Shown piece after piece: positions 24,510 to 31,700 of a DNA stretch of 64,000 bases (positions are counted from its first letter, which is position 1; every line of letters begins with the position of its first letter). The notes beneath the pieces are model-generated. The model saw only the letters and a program-made list of their open reading frames with translations. It was not told the DNA's origin and ran no database searches. The translations under genes and the position numbers were made by a program. This DNA is from Demequina capsici (lineage in GTDB: Bacteria; Actinomycetota; Actinomycetes; Actinomycetales; Demequinaceae), in contig NZ_CP134880.1 of assembly GCF_032102965.1 (NCBI RefSeq), forward strand, positions 1,488,001-1,552,000. Direction: 5' to 3'.

Positions 24510-25388
24510 TCATGCCGCGATTTCGGCGGCGGTGTGAAGGGTTTCGTAGTCGGCGGGGCTGAGGTCGCCGAGGCTGGTGTGTCGGCGGCGCGGGTTGTAG
24601 AAGCCTTCGATCTACTCGAACATCGCCGACGCGAGCTGCGCCCGCGAATCCCAGGTCGTGCGGTCCAGCAGCTCGCGTTGCATCGTCGACCAGAAGCTCT
24701 CGATGAGCGCGTTGTCAACGCTCGACGCGACTCTGCCCATTGAGGCGAGCAGCCCGGCTTGGCGCAGCCGGTGCCCGAACAGCCAGCTGGTGTATTGCGT
24801 TCCGCGGTCCGCGTGGACCACGGTGCCGGGCTCGGGGCGGCGCCGCCAGCGAGCCATCTCGAGCGCGTCGACGACGATCTCCGCGGTGATCCGATCCGAG
24901 ATTGACCACCCCACGATCCGGCGACTGAACGCATCGATCACGGCCGCGCAGTAGACCCACCCGTCTCTCGCGCGGTGCTGCGTGATGTCACAGAACCAGA
25001 GCCGGTTCGGCGCGTTCGCGCGGAACTGCCGCTTCACGAGATCCTCGTGCGTCGCGGTGTCCGGTTTCCAGCCCCGTCGCTTGCGCCGATGCGAGACACC
25101 GACCATCCCGCCCAGCCGCATAAGCCGAGCGACGCGTTTGCGGCCGACGTGAACACCGAGTCCGAGCCGCAGCTCCGCAAGCACCCGAGGCGCGCCATAG
25201 GTCTCGCACGAGTCGGCATGGATGCGTCGAATCGTCGCAGTCAGCTCGCCGTCCGCGACGGCTCGCAGCGACGGCGCTCGTTCTCGCCAGTCGTAGTAGC
25301 CGGACGCGGAGACCTTCAGGAACCGGCAGGCCACCGCGACGGGGACACCGTCCGCGGCGAGCTCCTGGACCAGCCGGAACCCTATTTT
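24510..25388 (-). pseudogene. IS3-family transposase orfB, interrupted by an amber codon
   Basis: The DDE integrase-like subunit. FCDITQHRARDGW (first Asp), VVHADRGTQYTS (second Asp) and ALIESFWSTMQRELL (Glu) are all present. The frame is read from orfA through a likely -1 slip on the A-run at 25385-25388. At 24612-24614 a TAG stands between AMFE and IEGFYNPRRRH, where relatives usually have Tyr; a single base change would explain it. Reading continues in frame to a TGA at 24510-24512. Losing the last 33 residues removes the IEGFYNPRRRH-LGDLSP element. Confidence 0.75.
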
Positions 25389-25666
25389 GGGAGCACGTTC
25401 TCCCTGGCGAAATACGCCGAAGCACGCTTGAGGATCTCGATCTCCATCTCCAGAACCCGGTTGCGACGGCGCAGCTCGACGAGCTCCTTATGCTCCTCGG
25501 TCGTGATGCCGGGCTTGCGGCCGGAGTCGACCGCGTCACGGTTCATCCAGTTCCGCAGGCACGACTCGCTGATCCCCAGATCACGCGCGGTCTGACCGAC
25601 GGGGTTGCCCTGCGCGACAAGATCCAGGGCTCGACGCCGGAACTCCGGCGGGTGAGCAGCAGGCAT
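25382..25666 (-). CDS. IS3-family transposase orfA
   Basis: A 94-residue DNA-binding protein. The helix-turn-helix is PPEFRRRALDLVAQGNPVGQ followed by TARDLGISESCLRNWM. A leucine-zipper-like helix follows (ELVELRRRNRVLEMEIEILK). It ends NVLPK at a TAG that overlaps the orfB frame, as expected for programmed -1 frameshifting producing an OrfAB fusion. GAGGAG precedes the ATG at 25666. Confidence 0.85.
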   Translation of the reverse strand: MPAAHPPEFRRRALDLVAQGNPVGQTARDLGISESCLRNWMNRDAVDSGRKPGITTEEHKELVELRRRNRVLEMEIEILKRASAYFARENVLPK

Positions 25667-25910
25667 CTCACGGACTCCTCTCTGAGACGATCATCGCCTC
25701 AACTCAGGTGTCCGGAAAAGCGGGGCAGGCTCCCTGAGGCACCGCGCGCGGGCACCCCCGGTATGAGATTCTGGTCCCCTTTTGGTCCCCTTATCCACAG
25801 GCATGAAGTCCGAGAAGCCCCGGAGGGTATTCGGCGGGCGACGATCACGAGCCCACGCTGCGCCCAGGGGACCAGAGGGGGACCGACAAAAACCCGTCGC
25901 CAGACATGAC

Positions 25911-25946
25911 AAAGCCCCGATGAAAATGGCTTCTCATCAAGGCTTT
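25911..25946. terminator. Terminator hairpin beside tRNA-Pro
   Basis: AAAGCCCCGATGA (25911-25923) pairs over 13 positions, two of them wobble on the minus-strand transcript, with TCATCAAGGCTTT (25934-25946). A T-run follows on the plus strand. It lies 4 bases beyond the tRNA 3' end and probably ends the tRNA transcript; the T-run also suits transcripts arriving from the left. Confidence 0.7.
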
Positions 25947-25950
25947 TTCG

Positions 25951-26024
25951 TCGGGATGACAGGATTTGAACCTGCGACCCCCTGACCCCCAGTCAGGTGC
26001 GCTACCAAGCTGCGCCACATCCCG
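25951..26024 (-). tRNA. tRNA-Pro (anticodon GGG)
   Basis: A complete 74-base cloverleaf. The acceptor stem is CGGGATG with CATCCCG plus A. The D-arm is GCGC-AGCTTGGTA-GCGC. The anticodon stem CCTGA/TCAGG has loop CTGGGGG (anticodon GGG), and the T-arm is GCAGG-TTCAAAT-CCTGT. CCA is not encoded. It sits 20 bases from a broken second tRNA-Pro and just right of the island interval. Confidence 0.95.
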
Positions 26025-26044
26025 TGGCATCGATTTTCAGTTAT

Positions 26045-26115
26045 TCGGGCCGACCAGAGCGGGGTAAACCCCTTAACCCCCAGTCAAGTGCGCTACCAAA
26101 CTGCGCCACAGCCCG
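26045..26115 (-). pseudogene. Disrupted tRNA-Pro(GGG): intact 5' half, degenerate 3' half
   Basis: From 26115 leftward, the acceptor 5' strand CGGGCTG, the D-arm (GCGC-AGTTTGGTA-GCGC) and the anticodon arm (CTTGA, loop CTGGGGG, TTAAG) are all good. Beyond that the T-arm is lost: the TTCAAAT loop is absent. Only CGGCCCG, six of seven pairs, remains to close the acceptor. It should not be a working tRNA. Its 5' half fits perfectly with the displaced 3' half at 20703-20745. Confidence 0.75.
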
Positions 26116-26177
26116 TGACAGCCTGATAATCGTAGCGGATGTCTGGGGTCTCTGAAGACCATTCGGGCCGCGAGGCG

Positions 26178-27356
26178 TCACGTGGAGGTCGGATCGAGCT
26201 CGATCCGGTCTCTGCCGGCATCCTTCGCGCGGTAGAGCGCGGCATCGGCTCTGGCCATGAGCGAACCCAGGGGCTTGGCGGGGTCGGCGACGGTGACACC
26301 CCAGCTGACCGTCGGCGGGTGCAGTGGGCGGTCGGCGTATCCGCGTGCGAAGACCTGGGAAAGCCGCTCGCAGACCGCTCGAGCATCCTCGACGCCTGCT
26401 CCGACAAGGAGGATCGAGAATTCCTCGCCGCCCATGCGGCACGCCAGGTCCTGCTCGCGCAGCACTCCCCTGCAGGCGTCCCCGAATGCGGACAACGCGC
26501 GATCGCCCTCCGCGTGGCCGTAAGTGTCGTTGAGCAGCTTGAAGTGGTCGAAGTCGGCCGCGATCATCACGAGTGCGCGATGAGTCGTCGCCGCCTCCAG
26601 CAGCGCGGACTCAGCGAGCTCGTGAAAGGCGGCCCTGGTGAGCAGGCCCGTGAGATCGTCGTGCGTCGCCTTCTCGCGCCACTGGCGAGACATCTCCATG
26701 TGGCTGAGCTCGGTGACGGAGTACGTGACGACCACGAGCATGATGAGGATCACGAGGGTGGTGGCCAACGGACCCGTCCAGGTCACGTAGAAGGGGTCCG
26801 ACGGGCCCACGACCAGGTAGGACACCACGCGCAGCGCGTAGAAGCCGGACGTCGCTGCCGAGGCGATCACCATCGACACCACAGCAGCCCGCGCCGAGTG
26901 GAATGCATCCTCCGAGCGCGCCAGGAACCGTTGCTTGAGCACGCGCACCAGATCCATCGCGGTGAGCCCGAGGAACAGACCCATGCCCAGCAGCAGCGCC
27001 AGGGTCCCCGACAGCACACCGTCGGAACGGACGTCCAGGAGCGACCACACGAGCACCACGACTGGCACGGGAACCAGGTGCCACCAGGTGATCCGGCCCC
27101 TATGCAGAGACCGCGCAGCGCACCACACGAGCGCCGCGCCGACGACGCTGACCGCGTTCCCCAGCGCGTCGGACAGGCGTCCGAGCCCTCCAGCGACCAG
27201 GTAGATCGCCGTGCCGAGTCCGGACGCGACGACTGCTGCGCTCCACCACGCGGCGTACGGTGCGCGGGTGGGCCGGTAGGTCCCTAGATAGACGAGCGCG
27301 AACGCGCACACTCCCACGGCGGCCTGCGCCGTTCGAAGCGTGTCGAGGTCGAGCAT
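26178..27356 (-). CDS. Membrane diguanylate cyclase (GGDEF domain), with I-site
   Basis: A 392-residue enzyme that should make cyclic di-GMP from two GTP. The N-terminal half has about six membrane helices (first near residues 10-30, LGTYRPTRAPYAAWWSAAVV between helices) and is not a recognised named sensor. The GGDEF domain begins near residue 230 (DDLTGLLTRAAFHEL). The active site is GGEEF at 309-313. The inhibitory RxxD is present as REQD at 300-303. Its N-terminus and layout closely match the next gene, so they are tandem paralogues. Confidence 0.9.
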   Translation of the reverse strand: MLDLDTLRTAQAAVGVCAFALVYLGTYRPTRAPYAAWWSAAVVASGLGTAIYLVAGGLGRLSDALGNAVSVVGAALVWCAARSLHRGRITWWHLVPVPVVVLVWSLLDVRSDGVLSGTLALLLGMGLFLGLTAMDLVRVLKQRFLARSEDAFHSARAAVVSMVIASAATSGFYALRVVSYLVVGPSDPFYVTWTGPLATTLVILIMLVVVTYSVTELSHMEMSRQWREKATHDDLTGLLTRAAFHELAESALLEAATTHRALVMIAADFDHFKLLNDTYGHAEGDRALSAFGDACRGVLREQDLACRMGGEEFSILLVGAGVEDARAVCERLSQVFARGYADRPLHPPTVSWGVTVADPAKPLGSLMARADAALYRAKDAGRDRIELDPTST

Positions 27357-27365
27357 GCGACAAGC

Positions 27366-28538
27366 CTATTGATCGGACGCGTCGTCCACCTCGAACCGGT
27401 CGCGACCGGCGCGTTTCGCCCGGTACAGGGCTCGGTCGGCTCGCGCGATCGCGTCGCTCAAGATCTCCTGCGCTGCTGCTGCCGCCACGCCGTAGCTCAC
27501 GGTGGGAGTGCCCAACCGGATCGGGGTGTCATGCGCGTAGCGGTGCGAGATCTCGGCCGCGACCTGGCGGGCGGAGGTCACGTCGTCGCCATGAAGCAGG
27601 ATCGCGAACTCCTCGCCACCGATGCGACCAGCGATCCCTCGTCCCTCCACGGCCTGCCTGCAGGCCGTCCCGAACGCGAGCAGCGCGCGATCTCCCGCCG
27701 CGTGCCCCAGGGCGTCGTTGAGCGCCTTGAAGTGATCCAGGTCGGCCATCATGACGATGGCAGCACCGGGTCGCCTGCCGCGCCACGCGTCAGCCTGCTC
27801 CAGGAACTCGGCGCGGGTCAGCAGCCCGGTGAGGTCGTCGTAGCGCGCACGGAGCCTGATCTCTCGCGTCACCTCGTAGTGGCTGATCTCGCTGACGCTG
27901 AAGGTCGCGATCACCAGCACCACCGTGATCGCAAGCGTCGTCACAGAGCTGCCCAGCCACTCCTTGAAACGCGGGTCGAACGGACCGAGCAGGTAGTAGC
28001 CGGCGATGCGCCCGGCGTAGAGCACGGCCAGTCCACCGGACGCCACGAGCAGCGCCCTCAGCGCCGACGTGGTCACGTCCGGCTCGGCGGACCGTGTCGC
28101 GCCGCGCCGCTCGCGTATCAGCAGGATCGTCTCTCCCACCGTGAGCGCCAGGTTCACGAGCATGCCCCACAGCAGGAAGCCGCCGCCTGCCCAGATGTCA
28201 TGCGCGGGGTGGTCCAGAAACGCGGCGAGACCCACGACACCCACCAGGAACGCCTCGACCGGCCAGATCGGTGCCCGCCCACGCACCGCCCGCGCAGCGA
28301 ACCACACGCATCCGGTCCCCACGACTCCGAACACGTTGCCAAGAGGGTTGGCGATCGCCTGCAGGCCGGTGCCGTTGAAGAGGTAGAGCCCGGTGCTCGT
28401 CCCCGACGCGAGCAGCGCGAAGCACCACCACATCGCGTAACGAGACCCCGTCCTGCGGTATGTGCCCACGTAGAAGAGCAGCAGGACGATGCCGGTCACC
28501 GTCGCGAGCACGATCCGCATGGTCGTGGCGTCGAGCAT
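27366..28538 (-). CDS. Membrane diguanylate cyclase (GGDEF domain), lacking the I-site
   Basis: A 390-residue paralogue of the gene 9 bases downstream. The N-terminal membrane region has the same pattern (FYVGTYRRTGSRYAMWWCFA). The GGDEF domain carries YDDLTGLLTRAEFLEQ and GGEEF at 307-311, with DLDHFKALNDALGHAAGD intact, so it should be active. The RxxD product-inhibition site is replaced by E298-G-R-G, unlike in its neighbour. The ATG at 28538 is chosen because its MLDATT start parallels MLDLDT of the paralogue; the long frame to 28985 overlaps the divergent deaminase gene. Confidence 0.88.
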   Translation of the reverse strand: MLDATTMRIVLATVTGIVLLLFYVGTYRRTGSRYAMWWCFALLASGTSTGLYLFNGTGLQAIANPLGNVFGVVGTGCVWFAARAVRGRAPIWPVEAFLVGVVGLAAFLDHPAHDIWAGGGFLLWGMLVNLALTVGETILLIRERRGATRSAEPDVTTSALRALLVASGGLAVLYAGRIAGYYLLGPFDPRFKEWLGSSVTTLAITVVLVIATFSVSEISHYEVTREIRLRARYDDLTGLLTRAEFLEQADAWRGRRPGAAIVMMADLDHFKALNDALGHAAGDRALLAFGTACRQAVEGRGIAGRIGGEEFAILLHGDDVTSARQVAAEISHRYAHDTPIRLGTPTVSYGVAAAAAQEILSDAIARADRALYRAKRAGRDRFEVDDASDQ

Positions 28539-28650
28539 GGAGTCGAGCCTACCGAGCCACGTCCGGCCCGCAGGACGCTCGAGCAACACGGCGGCAACAT
28601 CGACCGTGGACAATCGGACGCGACCGCCACCCCCTCTGTCTGGAGCCGAA

Positions 28651-29256
28651 GTGCCTGCACCGCTGACGTCGTCTTTCTCGCTCTCCCTGCCGCAGTGGCT
28701 CGTGGAGGAGCTCGGCTCCCTCCCGCGCGTCGTCGTCGGGCACGAGGCCCAGATGGCGCTCGTCAACGCGCTCGCTGACCGAAACTGGCGGGAGGGTGGC
28801 GGCGGCCCGTTCGCCGCCATCGTCGTGGACGAGGCGACCGGCGAGCTGATCTCCGTCGGCGTCAACGTGGTGCTCGCGTCGGGCGTCTCGAGCGGACACG
28901 CCGAGGTCATGGCGCTCGGCCTGGCCCAGCGACGCGTCGGCACCTGGGACCTCGGCGCGGATCGGGACCTGACGCTCGTCGTCAACTGGCGTCCATGCGT
29001 CCAGTGCTACGGCGCGACCATGTGGTCCGGCATCCGACATCTGGTGGTCGCGGGCGACGGGCCAGAGCTCGAACGCCTCACGGGATTCGACGAGGGACCC
29101 ATGGTCGCGGACTGGGCGCAGCAGTTCGAGGCTCGCGGTATCTCCGTGACCCAGGGCATCGGCAGGGACGACGCGCTCGCGGTGTACGCCGCCTACGGGT
29201 CGTCGACGTCGACCGTCTACAACGCGCGCGGCTCCGGCCGCATCGACAAGGACTGA
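28651..29256 (+). CDS. Cytidine/deoxycytidylate deaminase-like zinc enzyme
   Basis: A 201-residue zinc hydrolase. HAEVMAL (zinc His and proton-shuttle Glu) and PCVQCYGATMW (two zinc Cys) are the signatures of the CDA superfamily. The order and the WREGGGGPFAAIVVDEATG strand resemble guanine deaminase and tRNA-adenosine deaminase-like members. The substrate is not determinable; a purine or nucleoside is likely. GTG start at 28651 with GGAG 5 bases upstream. Divergent from the GGDEF pair. Confidence 0.85.
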   Translation: MPAPLTSSFSLSLPQWLVEELGSLPRVVVGHEAQMALVNALADRNWREGGGGPFAAIVVDEATGELISVGVNVVLASGVSSGHAEVMALGLAQRRVGTWDLGADRDLTLVVNWRPCVQCYGATMWSGIRHLVVAGDGPELERLTGFDEGPMVADWAQQFEARGISVTQGIGRDDALAVYAAYGSSTSTVYNARGSGRIDKD

Positions 29257-29278
29257 CGGTCGCTCGACCCGACGAGGC

Positions 29279-30658
29279 TCAGCGGGCCTCGATCTTGACG
29301 AACATCAGCGCCACGAAGCCCACGGCGACGACCCCGATGATGCCCACCACTCCCCAGATCGTCGCACCTGTGAGCGCGATCGCCAAGGTCCACATCAGAG
29401 GCGCCATCCACGACGCAGCGCGTCCCGTCGTCGCGTACAGGCCGAACATCTCGCCCTCCCTCTCCGGCGGGGCGACGCGCGCGAGCAGTGACCGCGACGC
29501 CGCCTGCACGGGGCCCACGAACAGGCACAGGACCAGGCCCGCCGCCCAGAAGACGATCGGACCCGCACCGTTCAGCACGATGATCGCCGTCCCCGCGACC
29601 ACCATGCCGCCAAGCGACCACAGGATCAGGGTCCGCGGGCCGATCCGGTCGTCGATCGTGCCAGCGATCATCGTCGCGAGACCCGCCACAAGGTTCGCCG
29701 CGATGCCGAAGATCAACACCTCTGTGGCGCTGAACCCGAAGGCGACCGAGGCGATCACGGCGCCGTACGCGAACACGCCTGCAAGCCCGTCCCGGTAGAT
29801 GGCGCTCGCCGCCAGGAACCAGACCGTCTCCCTGCTGTCGCGCCAGAGCCTCGCCACGTCACGGCCCAGGCGCGCGTAACCAGCAAGGAAGCCGACCTTC
29901 TCCCGACCTGCGGCGCGCGGTTCGGGGACGAACGCGAACACCGGCCACCCGAACAGGATTGTCCACGCCGCGCAGCCGAGCGCGATCATCCTGTACGCCA
30001 TGCCGTTGTCGGTGGACATCCCCCACCAGTCCGCACCATCGGCCACGACCACCAGGACCAACGCCACGATGCCGCCGACGTATCCGAGCCCCCACCCCAG
30101 GCCGGACACACGACCCACGTTACGGGGGGTGGTCACCTGGGTGATGAGCGCGTTGTACTGCGCGCCGCCCAGCTCGTTCGCGACGAGCCCGATCGCGATC
30201 AGGCCCACACCCAGCACGAAGTACGCGGGCGCCGCCTGCACGAAGTAGAGGGCTGCGGTCACGATCGTCAACACGCCGGTGGAGATCGCGAGCCACCGCT
30301 TGCGCTTGCCCGCCGTGTCGGCCTGCTGGCCGAGCACCGGCGCCAGCAGCGCCACGAGAACGCCCGCGAGCGTCCCGGCGAGGCCAAGACCGCTCGTGAG
30401 GCTCGCGATCGCCAGGTCGTACGACGGATGGTCGGGGCCCAGCGCCGCGATCTCAGGATCGACGAACGCATCGGACGTCAGGTACAGCGCCGTGAAGACG
30501 AAGGTGACGATCACCGAGTTGAACGGCTGAGTCGCCCAATCCCACAGCGCCCAGGCAGCGATGCGTCCCTTCCCAGGCGCGGCGCGCCCTGAGTCGGCGG
30601 AGAGCTCGCCGTCGAGCTCCGGACTGGCCTCGGTGAGGGGACGCACGTCGTCGGTCAT
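29279..30658 (-). CDS. MFS transporter, UMF1 (Atg22-like) family
   Basis: A 459-residue, 12-helix transporter. Residues 1-30 are a polar cytoplasmic tail; the first helix contains AWALWDWATQPFNSVIVTFV, the UMF1 family signature. LGQQADTAGKRKRWL is the MFS loop 2-3 motif. Related bacterial proteins are annotated as Atg22-like effluxers, but the substrate is unknown. The ATG at 30658 was chosen over a GTG at 30676; neither has a good ribosome site. Convergent with the deaminase-like gene. Confidence 0.85.
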   Translation of the reverse strand: MTDDVRPLTEASPELDGELSADSGRAAPGKGRIAAWALWDWATQPFNSVIVTFVFTALYLTSDAFVDPEIAALGPDHPSYDLAIASLTSGLGLAGTLAGVLVALLAPVLGQQADTAGKRKRWLAISTGVLTIVTAALYFVQAAPAYFVLGVGLIAIGLVANELGGAQYNALITQVTTPRNVGRVSGLGWGLGYVGGIVALVLVVVADGADWWGMSTDNGMAYRMIALGCAAWTILFGWPVFAFVPEPRAAGREKVGFLAGYARLGRDVARLWRDSRETVWFLAASAIYRDGLAGVFAYGAVIASVAFGFSATEVLIFGIAANLVAGLATMIAGTIDDRIGPRTLILWSLGGMVVAGTAIIVLNGAGPIVFWAAGLVLCLFVGPVQAASRSLLARVAPPEREGEMFGLYATTGRAASWMAPLMWTLAIALTGATIWGVVGIIGVVAVGFVALMFVKIEAR

Positions 30659-30737
30659 GAGCACAGCCTGCACCAACCTGGTGAACGGCGCGTGACGACG
30701 CGGCGTACGTGCACCGACGGAGCGTTACGATGCGCGA

Positions 30738-31700
30738 GTGACCACCCCCTCGCCCGGCGCCGCGCTCGCGTGGCGTGAGGACGTGCTCCCGGGGTTCGAG
30801 CAGGCGCCGCTCGGCGCCGCGACGCTGGTGCGCGCGCTCGCGCGGCCGGCCCGTCCGCGCGGCGTGGTCCTGCACGTCCATGGCTACAACGACTACTTCT
30901 TCCAGGAGCACCTTGCCGAGCATCTGGTGAGCCAGGGCTACGCGTTCTACGCGGTGGACCTCCGGCGGGCGGGCCGTTCGCTGCGGCAGGACGACGTGCC
31001 GCACCTGATGCACGATGTCGACGAGCCCGGTGAGGACATCGCGCTGGCAGCCGAGGCGGTGGCTCACCTCGAGCCGACAGTCCCTCTTGCCCTCCATGCG
31101 CACTCGACCGGTGGGCTCACGGCGCTGCTGCGCCTTCACCGCCACGGTCCAGGCCACGTGCAGGCGCTGGTGCTCGACTCCCCGTTCCTCGGCGCGCCCT
31201 CCTCCTGGCGCATGCGCCTCGGAGCCCGATCGTTGCCCGTGATCGCTCGCACCCGACCGCTGTCGATCGTCTCCTCGGGTCCGTCCTGGTACGCCACCCA
31301 CCTGCACGCCCAGAACGGCGGCCGATGGCAGTTCGATACCGCGTGGAAGCGTCCCGACGGGCTTCCGGTGCGCGCTGCGTGGCTTGCGGCTGTGCTCAAG
31401 GCGCAGCGGCAGGTCGCCGCCGGCCTGCAGCTCGCGATCCCCGTCCTCGTCGCGCGGGCGGCCGAAGGAGGCCATGACTCGCCCGACAACCCTCGGCTCG
31501 ACTCGCAGGACACCGTGGTGGACGTGGACGCGATCTCCCGCCTCGCCCCGCGGCTGGGGGCCGACGTCTCGCTGCTCGTGGTGCCCGATGGTGTCCACGA
31601 CCTCACGCTCTCGGCCCCGGCGCCGCGTGAGATGTACCTCGGCGGGGTGACCGGGTGGCTCGCACATGCTCTCCCGTCACGAGGGGGCGACGATGCGTGA
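30738..31700 (+). CDS. Alpha/beta hydrolase (lysophospholipase/monoglyceride lipase-like)
   Basis: A 320-residue serine hydrolase. The oxyanion region is LHVHGYNDYFFQEHLAEHL. The nucleophile elbow is HAHSTGG. The likely acid is in SQDTVVDVDAIS, and the base is His in VPDGVHDLTLS. The GTG start has no ribosome site, but TACGAT at 30726-30731 would start transcription at about 30738, so the mRNA may be leaderless. It overlaps the next gene, a glycerophosphodiesterase, by 8 bases. Together they suggest stepwise breakdown of glycerolipids. Confidence 0.85.
   Translation: MTTPSPGAALAWREDVLPGFEQAPLGAATLVRALARPARPRGVVLHVHGYNDYFFQEHLAEHLVSQGYAFYAVDLRRAGRSLRQDDVPHLMHDVDEPGEDIALAAEAVAHLEPTVPLALHAHSTGGLTALLRLHRHGPGHVQALVLDSPFLGAPSSWRMRLGARSLPVIARTRPLSIVSSGPSWYATHLHAQNGGRWQFDTAWKRPDGLPVRAAWLAAVLKAQRQVAAGLQLAIPVLVARAAEGGHDSPDNPRLDSQDTVVDVDAISRLAPRLGADVSLLVVPDGVHDLTLSAPAPREMYLGGVTGWLAHALPSRGGDDA

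Larger units (their letters stand above)
24469..25734 (-). mobile_element. IS3-family insertion sequence (defective)
   Basis: A 1266-base element. Terminal inverted repeats lie at 24469-24493 and 25710-25734; 21 of 25 bases match, each beginning GGGAGCCTG and including CCGGAC. It contains orfA and orfB in the minus orientation with a -1 overlap. No target duplication was found: the flanking triplets are GCT and TGA. That suggests later rearrangement or imprecise ends. orfB has a premature stop, so the copy should be transposition-defective unless helped in trans. Confidence 0.75.
14513..26115. mobile_element. Composite of decayed integrative elements stacked at tRNA-Pro
   Basis: Partial copies of the 3' end of a tRNA-Pro(GGG) gene recur at 14544-14573 (A), 16077-16105 (B) and 20703-20745 (C). 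An intact tRNA-Pro (25951-26024) and the 5' half of a second one (26045-26115) lie at the right end. Each interval holds accessory cargo: A-B DNA polymerase IV; B-C two toxin-antitoxin systems; C to the right end a regulator, two reductases, an integrase fragment and an IS3 element. This is the pattern expected when successive elements integrate at one tRNA gene and push earlier ones leftward. No complete integrase remains, so the array is probably immobile. The interpretation is an inference from repeat positions and cargo. Confidence 0.6.

Noticed and set aside
24469-25734. Programmed readthrough of the amber codon in the IS transposase
   Set aside because: No stimulatory context or stem-loop was identified after the TAG, and the position is usually Tyr, so a simple nonsense mutation is the simpler explanation.
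26045-26115. Second functional tRNA-Pro
   Set aside because: The D and anticodon arms are good but the T-arm loop is absent and the acceptor has a mismatch, so it is called a pseudogene.
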